From an uncultured Erysipelotrichaceae bacterium (GTDB lineage Bacteria > Bacillota_I > Bacilli_A > RFN20 > CAG-826), in NCBI GenBank assembly GCA_902774655.1, contig CACYJD010000055.1, positions 1 to 5,492 of the forward strand: a DNA stretch of 5,492 nt, given 5' to 3'. Positions 1 through 5,492 of the stretch are shown piece after piece. A program made the translations under genes and the position numbers. How positions within the stretch are numbered: position 1 is the stretch's first letter; every line of letters begins with the position of its first letter. The notes under the pieces are model-generated. The model saw only the letters and a program-made list of their open reading frames with translations. It was not told the origin of the DNA and searched no databases.

Positions 1-1150
1 GGGCTACAAAGTTACGTCTATAGTAGTCAATTGCGTTAGCGTTTGTGGCACATGTTTCGATTTCTTTTCTAGAAACACCTAAAGCAAATTCATTTTCAGC
101 CTCTGGAGCCTTACTATTAGGTATGTCGAGCATTTTATCACCATCTGAAACAACGCCAATTGTATTAGCTTCAAAGTATTTAGCTTCTGCTGCTCCAGGA
201 ATACCATCACTATTTAATAAAACATCATAAGCAGATGTTAGAAGATTGCCATTATCCAAAGCAATCGTATTGTTGTTTTGTGCATCAAAGAATTCCTTAA
301 CAGTTTTACCTTGAGAAGATTTTCCAAAAACTTGAACTCTATTCTCGCGATGGTTTTCTTCGGCATATGTGCTAACTGTTTCAGTAATATCTTGAGCTAA
401 TGGGGTGACCAAAGCAAAAGCACCTGTTAATACTGCAACACTCGAAAAAGACACAAGAAGTGCCACCAAAAAGGATAAAGTACTCTTTTTAGGGGTTTTA
501 ATTACGTCTTTAAAGCCAGTAGTAACAACTGCCCATGGTTTGGTCTTTTTAGCGTTCTTGTTGTTGTATTCAGCATCAATTATTTTATTGCTTAACTTTG
601 TATCGCTTTCTAAAGTTGAATCCTTCATAACGATATGTCTAGTAGCGACATCTCTAACAGATTCATAGTCGTGAGTTACATAAAGAATTAATTTATCTTG
701 AGCAACCTCTTTTAAAATATTCACTACTTGGGCCGCAGTTGTGCTGTCTAAGTTACCTGTTGGTTCATCACAAGCAATAATTGGAGTATTACTCACTAAT
801 GCTCTAGCGATAACTGTTCTTTGTTTTTCACCACCAGATAAGTGAGTTCCTTTATGTTTGATAACATCAGTTAATCCGACTTTTTCAATAGCTTCGAGTG
901 ATAAACGTTTTGCTTCTTTTTTTGAGTATCCTCTACTAAGTAAAGGAAGCATGACGTTTTCTAAGACATTGAAAGAGTCGATTAAGTTATATTCTTGGAA
1001 AATAAAACTAACATAGTTAGATCTATAATTTTCGAAATCCTTTTTTGTAAATTCAACAGTAGATTTATCATTGATGAAAAGTTCTCCTTCTTCATAGGAG
1101 TCCATCATTGAAACAACATTTAATAATGTGGATTTACCACTTGATCTAGT
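1..1150 (-). pseudogene. MacB-like ABC transporter ATPase fused to permease, 5'-truncated in Walker A, runs off left edge
   Basis: The frame is open for 383 codons from 1150 to the left edge. It encodes the main part of an ABC nucleotide-binding domain joined to a permease. Counting from the first codon after the stop: the end of Walker A (SSGKST, 3-8), a Q-loop in FIFQEYN, signature LSGGEKQR (about 104-111), Walker B IIACDEPTG (124-132) and an H-loop histidine in YVTHD (about 160). A linker then leads to one membrane segment (about 223-247) and the start of a soluble, presumably extracytoplasmic domain. This order matches the fused ATPase-permease exporters of gut Firmicutes and Mollicutes, related to MacB/FtsX and LolD-type systems, which export peptides or lipoprotein-like cargo. 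An in-frame TAA at 1151-1153 sits where the first P-loop glycine should be, and the first Met comes after Walker A. No functional ATPase can therefore be made from this frame. The body has no other stop, so the break looks recent or artefactual. Confidence 0.82.
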
Positions 1151-1167
1151 TTAATTAATGACATAGC

Positions 1168-1198
1168 AAAAAAGAGAATAGCAAATATTAGATATTTG
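1168..1198 (-). terminator. Weak AT-only hairpin after the glycosyltransferase-acyltransferase operon
   Basis: Just past the acyltransferase stop, a perfect 7-bp inverted repeat (CAAATAT, 3-nt loop, ATATTTG, 1182-1198) is followed on the minus strand by CTATTCTC and a run of six T (1168-1173). The position fits an operon end. The stem has one G-C pair and the T run begins about 8 nt after it, so termination would be inefficient at best. Confidence 0.35.
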
Positions 1199-1203
1199 TC
1201 AAA

Positions 1204-2001
1204 TTATTCGTCTTTTTTGATGTATTTAATATATTCGTATTGCTTAACGCTGTTAGAAATTTCTTCCATTTCTTCAAAACATTTAGCGGCTAACATCTGC
1301 TTGTTTTGAAGAACAGTTAATGTTGGATCTGGGTAAATTGGTTCACCAAAAATTACTGTTTGTTTTGGCTTATCACTGAACTTAGATTTTCTAAATACTG
1401 TAACCGCAGGTACAACTGGGATATCCATATTAGCAGGATAGTGGAATGATACAGTCTTAAAGTGTCTAATTTTTGTGTAATAAGGCCATATATGTGCCTC
1501 AGGGTAAATTAAGACATATTGTTTACGAATTTTCACTAGGTACTCAATTGCTTTTGTGAAATTATTGAAGTTTTCTCTACCTTGTGGAATAGGTAAGTAA
1601 CCTAACGATTTAACTAAATGTTTCGCTACTGGGATTGAACTTGCATCACTATACCCAACAATATTCACTTTCTTAAATGGAATGATATACGCTGCAAACT
1701 TAAATGCATCACTTATCGCGACATGATTTGAGTATATAAACGCTCCAACGTGATTTAGTTTCTTTAAAACTTTTCTATTTTTAAATTTAATTCCATGAAA
1801 GAAGCAATAGGTAGCAAGTATTGGTTTTGCGACTCCATAGTAAAGGAATCCATCCCAGAGTCTAACAAAGATGTTTTTGTGGACGTATTTATAATTGGTT
1901 GGAAGTCTAGGACGATCAATGCCTAAATCATTGAAGTCGTCATTTAACTCGTCACTCCAATAAATAGTTCTGGTTTTCTCCCATTCATATCTATTCTTCA
2001 T
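1204..2001 (-). CDS. PlsC-type lysophospholipid/glycerolipid acyltransferase
   Basis: This 265-residue protein belongs to the PlsC (1-acylglycerol-3-phosphate acyltransferase) superfamily, which moves an acyl chain from a thioester or acyl-phosphate donor onto a lipid hydroxyl at the inner membrane face. The catalytic block H-x4-D is NHVAISD (His93, Asp98). Motif II is IPQGR (138-142), the substrate-binding motif is YPEAHIW (166-172) and motif IV is IPVVPAVT (194-201). PEA in place of the common PEG is, from memory, normal in a Firmicute subfamily that also shares the PYYTKIR stretch (173-179) and the YEYIKYIKK-like tail. A hydrophobic stretch around 50-70 may dip into the membrane. The ATG overlaps the TGA of the upstream glycosyltransferase (ATGA), which implies translational coupling, and the local Shine-Dalgarno is weak. 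It is the last gene of the operon. The acceptor could be lysophosphatidate or a glycolipid made by its neighbours; the sequence does not decide. Confidence 0.9.
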   Translation of the reverse strand: MKNRYEWEKTRTIYWSDELNDDFNDLGIDRPRLPTNYKYVHKNIFVRLWDGFLYYGVAKPILATYCFFHGIKFKNRKVLKKLNHVGAFIYSNHVAISDAFKFAAYIIPFKKVNIVGYSDASSIPVAKHLVKSLGYLPIPQGRENFNNFTKAIEYLVKIRKQYVLIYPEAHIWPYYTKIRHFKTVSFHYPANMDIPVVPAVTVFRKSKFSDKPKQTVIFGEPIYPDPTLTVLQNKQMLAAKCFEEMEEISNSVKQYEYIKYIKKDE

Positions 2002-3299
2002 CTATAATTTTCTACTTTCTTATTAGTTATTTTTCCATTATGAGGAATCTTTTTCCAAGTTGTTCGCTTTGATTTATCAAATAATCCATCTAAAAATGCA
2101 AATACGATATCTAAAAACAAGAACCAATATGTAAATGTGCCAATTATTGATAACCATCCAAAACGAACTTTTCTAAAGTTAACAATTGTGTAATAAGTCG
2201 CTAAGAGGGCGCACCCAATAATTATTCCAATGAATATATAAAGTGCTTTATAGTAAAACACTACGTCATACTCTAAACCTTGAACACTTGCAATAATGCC
2301 TAAAACTATTGAGGCAATCATAATCAAATAGAATCCCGCCATTAAAACTGCAAACGGAATAAAGCTAATTGTATATTCCAATTTTGCAATTTTTAGTCTC
2401 GTTGGGGTGAGATTATAGTGTTTTTTGCCCTTTTTAACGACTTCTTTTTTATTTTCTGAGAAGTATCCCCATGCCCATCTAGTGTGTTGATTGTGCCACA
2501 CCTTAAATACTGGGGATTGCTCATCATAAAATATCGCGGTAGACAGTAACCTCATATTGATATCGTTTTTATAACAATATGCGGTTAGCTCAGTATCCTC
2601 TGTCATACCAGTAAATATCCAGCCCCCGGCCTCTTCGATAATCTTAGAGTTTACATAGTAACCTGTTCCACTGAGAGGGAATTTTCTATATAAAAGGCTG
2701 CGCGCTTGTCCTGTAACGGACATAATCTGTAAAAACAAATAACTTGATGTGAGAGTTAAAACATTCTCACTAGCGTTAGTAAATGATCTAAAACCACAGC
2801 CGACTTCAACCCCGGTTTGTCTTAAATCATTCATTTTTTCGATGTAATTTGGACTCAATATATTATCGGCATCAAAAATCATATAAGCATCATAATATAG
2901 ACCGCTGTCTTTAAAGTGCTGTATAAGTTCTTGAATAGCAAAACCTTTTGTCCTTCTATCAGGTGTTAAATTATTTCTTACAAAATACCTAAATGCATAC
3001 TTTTTAATCTTTGTAATGGTAGGGTCATTTTTGCTTTCTACTATAAAGTAGACATCAAAATAATCCACCGGGTATGTTTGTTTAATTAAAGAAGCACAAA
3101 TATGGTCAATAACATCCGCTTCGTTTCTAGCAGGAACTATAACCGCAAACTTGGTGAATTTATTTGAGTGAGGTATCTGGCTTTTTTTGATTAATGAAGC
3201 AAAGAAATTAACAATTAGATTAGATCCAAATGTGACAAAAAATATGCCTAAAGCAATCATGCAAATATTGAGAATTTGATTTGCTTGTTCAGCCCACAT
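1998..3299 (-). CDS. Family 2 membrane glycosyltransferase (second of the pair)
   Basis: This 433-residue protein has an N-terminal membrane segment (about 10-36), a cytoplasmic GT-A domain and several C-terminal membrane segments (about 308-340, 350-373, 384-404). This is the layout of GT2 enzymes such as PgaC/IcaA, NodC, hyaluronan synthase and BcsA. The motifs are VIVPARNE (53-60), the metal-binding DAD (143-145), SGTGYY (210-215), TED with the likely catalytic base Asp235, and QHTRW (271-275). QxxRW is typical of GT2 enzymes that extrude or assemble a glycan at the membrane. The first nucleotide-binding loop reads VESKNDPT (87-94), not the DNxTDxT form of its neighbour, so donor or base contacts may differ. 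The start is supported by a good Shine-Dalgarno (GGGGAG) 6 nt upstream. The gene ends in TGA, overlapping the acyltransferase start by 4 nt. Donor sugar and product cannot be read from the sequence. Confidence 0.92.
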   Translation of the reverse strand: MWAEQANQILNICMIALGIFFVTFGSNLIVNFFASLIKKSQIPHSNKFTKFAVIVPARNEADVIDHICASLIKQTYPVDYFDVYFIVESKNDPTITKIKKYAFRYFVRNNLTPDRRTKGFAIQELIQHFKDSGLYYDAYMIFDADNILSPNYIEKMNDLRQTGVEVGCGFRSFTNASENVLTLTSSYLFLQIMSVTGQARSLLYRKFPLSGTGYYVNSKIIEEAGGWIFTGMTEDTELTAYCYKNDINMRLLSTAIFYDEQSPVFKVWHNQHTRWAWGYFSENKKEVVKKGKKHYNLTPTRLKIAKLEYTISFIPFAVLMAGFYLIMIASIVLGIIASVQGLEYDVVFYYKALYIFIGIIIGCALLATYYTIVNFRKVRFGWLSIIGTFTYWFLFLDIVFAFLDGLFDKSKRTTWKKIPHNGKITNKKVENYR

Positions 3300-3305
3300 A
3301 TGAGT

Positions 3306-3311
3306 CTCCCC
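3306..3311 (-). promoter_or_regulatory. Ribosome binding site of the second glycosyltransferase
   Basis: GGGGAG, within AGGGGAGA, lies 6 nt before the ATG at 3299. It is the only clear Shine-Dalgarno among the starts visible in this window, and it fixes the start of the 433-residue protein. Confidence 0.7.
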
Positions 3312-3333
3312 TACTCAAATAAGGTTAAGTTCC

Positions 3334-4695
3334 TTATTCTTTCTTCTCAAGCTGATCAATCGATATCTGTTCGGTGTGTGAAATCTTTTTCCATTTAACG
3401 TTAATGAATAACGCTGCAAATGAAGTTGGAAGGAATGTTGAGGCATAGAATGGGAAAACAAGACAATATATGAGTTGTTTCCATAAAGGTGCCTTAATAG
3501 TTTTTCCTTTTCTTATAGTAACAAATATGGCGTGGAAGAATGCCATTCCAAAAATAGCAACTAATAGCCATATAACAGAAACGATTGTAGTTTCGAAGTA
3601 TTCCCACCAAATACCTTCAGTTCCTACAATGTTAATCGCTGAGTTAATAGTCATTAAAACGATATAGATAAATGACCACAATGTAGAAATAATAGGCATT
3701 GGTGCGACGTGACAGAACATCTCCCATTTAATAACAGAAGGTCTTGTCTTTAAATAACGAAGTGGATGCTTCAAAATACGTGCAAAGCATTGGTGAGTAC
3801 CTTTGCACCATCTGAGTCTTTGAGCTGTCGAATCTTTGAATGTATATGGTTGTTCATCAAAGAATATCGCATCTTCTGAATATCCAATTTTTACGCCATC
3901 GATAGCGCAATCAATCGAGAAATCAATATCTTCAATTAATGAATCCATGTTACTCCAACCTCCACGTGCTTTTAGAAGTTGATAATCAACATAGAAACCG
4001 GTGCCAGAAACATAAGTTCCAATATCAAGAAGTGCTCTAGAATGGTGAATTAAAGCACATTCACGATAAAATGCCATAGAGGAGCATGCGCTTACCCAGT
4101 TATGATCATAGTTTTTGGAATCTCTATAAGAAGTTGCAACTAAATAACCGGCATCATAGACCTTGTTCATCTCAGTTGTAAATGTCTTAGAGACTAAGTT
4201 ATCGGCATCGAAGAAGAATACTGCTTCGAATAATTCATTAGCATATTCGTCAAAAATTGTATTTAAGACGTAGTTTAAAGCAAAAGCTTTACCTTTTTTC
4301 TCGCTGAAACGTTCGTATACGATCGCCCCATGTTCTCTAGCAATTTCTGCTGTCTTATCAGTGCAGTTATCTGCGCATACGAAAACACGCATAAGCTCTT
4401 TTGGATAATCCTGGGCATAAATCGAGTCAATTAGCTGACCAATAACTGGTTCTTCGTCATGAGCACAAATAACATAAGCGTATTTATGATTAACTTTTGC
4501 TTCTTTCCATTTTTTCTTAGGTGTAACAACACCAATTAAGGAATAAATATTTTGATACAAATAAAAGACCATTAAGACAGTGGTCATAATTAAGTTAATA
4601 ATTAAAACTGTCTTTCCAAAATCATCATATTTGGAAGTATTAAATACTTTTTCAATAAGCTCGGATAGATCAAAGATAGTATCAAAAACTTTCAT
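3334..4695 (-). CDS. Family 2 membrane glycosyltransferase (first of the pair)
   Basis: This 453-residue GT2 enzyme is laid out like PgaC/IcaA or BcsA. It has an N-terminal membrane segment (about 29-50), a GT-A domain (about 70-300) and C-terminal membrane segments (about 328-354, 370-394, 407-431). The motifs are complete: VICAHDEE (75-82), the nucleotide-binding loop ADNCTDKT (108-115), KGKAFALN (134-141), the metal-binding DAD (163-165), SGTGFY (230-235), IED with the likely base Asp256, and QRLRW (292-296). This predicts UDP-sugar-dependent transfer at the cytoplasmic face, possibly with product translocation. It opens a three-gene operon; the next gene, a distant paralogue, starts after 34 nt. 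The ATG is 5' of the first membrane helix and gives a normal length, but no clear Shine-Dalgarno precedes it (TAAAGTAATATCGCTAT). The next Met (37) would cut into the membrane segment. Whether it makes a polymer or a short glycolipid head group is not resolved. Confidence 0.92.
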   Translation of the reverse strand: MKVFDTIFDLSELIEKVFNTSKYDDFGKTVLIINLIMTTVLMVFYLYQNIYSLIGVVTPKKKWKEAKVNHKYAYVICAHDEEPVIGQLIDSIYAQDYPKELMRVFVCADNCTDKTAEIAREHGAIVYERFSEKKGKAFALNYVLNTIFDEYANELFEAVFFFDADNLVSKTFTTEMNKVYDAGYLVATSYRDSKNYDHNWVSACSSMAFYRECALIHHSRALLDIGTYVSGTGFYVDYQLLKARGGWSNMDSLIEDIDFSIDCAIDGVKIGYSEDAIFFDEQPYTFKDSTAQRLRWCKGTHQCFARILKHPLRYLKTRPSVIKWEMFCHVAPMPIISTLWSFIYIVLMTINSAINIVGTEGIWWEYFETTIVSVIWLLVAIFGMAFFHAIFVTIRKGKTIKAPLWKQLIYCLVFPFYASTFLPTSFAALFINVKWKKISHTEQISIDQLEKKE

Positions 4696-4716
4696 ATAGC
4701 GATATTACTTTAGTAA

Positions 4717-4744
4717 ATATTAAACCTAAAAGCAAGTTTTACAA
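4717..4744 (-). promoter_or_regulatory. Candidate sigma-A-type promoter of the glycosyltransferase operon
   Basis: On the minus strand, TTGTAA (4739-4744) and TAATAT (4717-4722) are separated by 16 nt. Each matches the -35 and -10 consensus at four of six positions. They lie between the upstream terminator and the first glycosyltransferase, about 21 nt from its ATG, which would leave a leader of only about 12-16 nt. In such AT-rich DNA partial matches arise easily, so position and context are the main support. Confidence 0.35.
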
Positions 4745-4754
4745 AAATGTAAAA
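4737..4754. promoter_or_regulatory. 18-bp palindrome overlapping the candidate -35 box, possible operator
   Basis: TTTTACA (4737-4743), an AAAA spacer, then TGTAAAA (4748-4754) form a perfect 7-bp inverted repeat with a 4-nt centre. It overlaps the candidate -35 box of the glycosyltransferase operon, where a dimeric repressor would block RNA polymerase. The core TACA-N4-TGTA recalls helix-turn-helix repressor sites in Firmicutes, but no regulator gene lies in the window. It has no T tract in a useful position, so it is not a terminator. Chance in AT-rich DNA remains possible. Confidence 0.35.
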
Positions 4755-4771
4755 TAGTTTTAAAGTAAAGA

Positions 4772-4816
4772 AAAAATCCCAGATAATCGATAGGTTCTCA
4801 ACTATTTGGGATTTTT
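4772..4816 (-). terminator. Intrinsic terminator after the YwaF-like gene, probably bidirectional
   Basis: Two 14-nt arms (4772-4785 and 4803-4816) pair around a 17-nt loop. The core is AAAAATCCCA against TGGGATTTTT. On the minus strand the stem ends in a T run followed by CTTT, which gives a standard rho-independent terminator 11 nt past the TAA at 4827. One position is an A-C mismatch on the minus strand but a G-U pair on the plus strand, so the hairpin would also work the other way. It separates the membrane-protein gene from the glycosyltransferase operon. Confidence 0.85.
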
Positions 4817-4826
4817 AACTATTAAT

Positions 4827-5492
4827 TTATTCAACTACAGAATCTTGCTTATCATGCTTGTGCGACATGTTTTGGAACAATTGAACAAGCTTGGCAATTC
4901 CCATATCAATCATAGCAATCAATCCAGTTGCTATTGGGTATAAAACCAATAAGACGAACAATGAGAATAACCATTGCAATCCGTTTTCTCTCATTGCGTG
5001 AGCCCAATCAGCAAATGGTGAGAATCCATTGCAATCCATAAGCATCATATAATCGACATATCCATAACCAGCATTATAAATAATGAGGTTTGCAGGGATA
5101 ACGACTACAGACATAATCAAGACAGGAATCATGCCTTGTAAAATAGATTTCCAAGTAACTTTATATAGACCACATATCATAATGACAAGTGCTACAAATA
5201 CAAGATAACCGTGGAAAAATACACTATATAGTCCACCATATGAGAAAATTGGATACCATCCAGCAGCACTCAAATAGACAAAGTTAGATAAACCACTTAC
5301 TAAACCAATAGTGCAGAAATATGCCATTGAATACTCTTTCATCTTCCCTTTGCCCCATGCGACAAATGGCAAGAAATACATAATCATAGAGCAAGCATAT
5401 AATGGTAAAATACCACCAAGGTTAAAACCTTCGTTATAAGATAGATCACCATAAGTGGAAAATGCGATTTTAATAATCTCACCAATAGGCAC
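4827..5492 (-). CDS. YwaF-like multi-pass membrane protein, 5' end outside the window
   Basis: The 221 visible codons form a hydrophobic protein with about five membrane helices (roughly 27-46, 55-75, 85-108, 117-140, 172-196) and a charged tail rich in His, Lys and Asp. LPLYACS (29-35) resembles the LPLHLC stretch of the YwaF/TIGR02206-type membrane family. FFHGY (92-96) and YVDYMML (145-151) fit the later conserved helix starts of that family. The family has no settled function. The frame reaches the right edge, where a GTG sits at the very last bases. I read this as an internal Val, because the LPLHLC motif normally follows a further N-terminal helix that is missing here. The gene is closed by the terminator at 4772-4816 and so is probably a separate transcript from the glycosyltransferases. 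Family assignment is moderate; the membrane nature is certain. Confidence 0.65.
   Translation of the reverse strand: MPIGEIIKIAFSTYGDLSYNEGFNLGGILPLYACSMIMYFLPFVAWGKGKMKEYSMAYFCTIGLVSGLSNFVYLSAAGWYPIFSYGGLYSVFFHGYLVFVALVIMICGLYKVTWKSILQGMIPVLIMSVVVIPANLIIYNAGYGYVDYMMLMDCNGFSPFADWAHAMRENGLQWLFSLFVLLVLYPIATGLIAMIDMGIAKLVQLFQNMSHKHDKQDSVVE

Noticed and set aside
45..230. Plus-strand open frame of 61 codons
   Set aside because: It lies opposite the continuous ABC permease frame, which has clear family features; it has no recognisable motif.
405..668. Plus-strand open frame of 87 codons with a hydrophobic stretch
   Set aside because: It is the antisense of the ABC linker and first membrane segment; the hydrophobicity mirrors that helix. 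No ribosome binding site was seen.
1151..1158. TTAATTAA palindrome at the ABC break
   Set aside because: An 8-bp AT palindrome is expected by chance in such AT-rich DNA, and no transposon ends or target duplication accompany it.
3470..3667. Plus-strand open frame of 65 codons
   Set aside because: It is antisense to the C-terminal membrane helices of the first glycosyltransferase, whose frame is well supported.
5490..5492. GTG as a start codon of the YwaF-like gene
   Set aside because: It sits at the very edge of the window, and an expected N-terminal helix before the LPLYACS motif is missing, so the codon is more likely an internal Val.

Overview
The window is AT-rich and every gene I can support lies on the minus strand, so transcription runs from right to left. 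All tryptophans in the open frames are TGG, and one gene ends in TGA at a classic ATGA overlap, so the standard bacterial code is in use. Together with the gene families, this points to a low-GC Firmicute or Bacilli-like lineage, such as an uncultured gut Mollicutes/RF39- or Erysipelotrichales-type bacterium. It is not a code-4 Mycoplasma. This placement is inferred from style and families, not from a marker gene.

Layout in transcription order: (1) the 3' part of a YwaF-like multi-pass membrane protein gene, entering from the right edge (4827-5492). (2) A strong, probably bidirectional hairpin terminator (4772-4816). (3) A short intergenic region with a candidate promoter and an 18-bp palindrome. 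(4) A tight three-gene operon: two different family-2, BcsA/PgaC-like membrane glycosyltransferases (3334-4695 and 1998-3299) and a PlsC-type lipid acyltransferase (1204-2001), joined by a 34-nt gap and then a 4-nt overlap. (5) A weak AT-only hairpin after the operon. (6) A long MacB-like ABC ATPase-permease reading frame (1-1150) that runs off the left edge. Its 5' end is cut exactly inside the Walker A loop, where an in-frame stop stands in place of the first P-loop glycine.

The operon reads as a membrane-associated module in which two glycosyltransferases with different nucleotide-binding loops and a translationally coupled acyltransferase build a surface glycolipid or a lipid-anchored glycan. 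That role is inference; the enzyme families are clear from motifs. The ABC fragment is either a true pseudogene, a recombined silent copy, or an assembly chimera. It is the most unusual object here. No CRISPR, tRNA, rRNA or insertion sequence was seen, and no gene-free stretch exceeds 300 bases. I did not find convincing evidence of an undescribed defence or mobile system.
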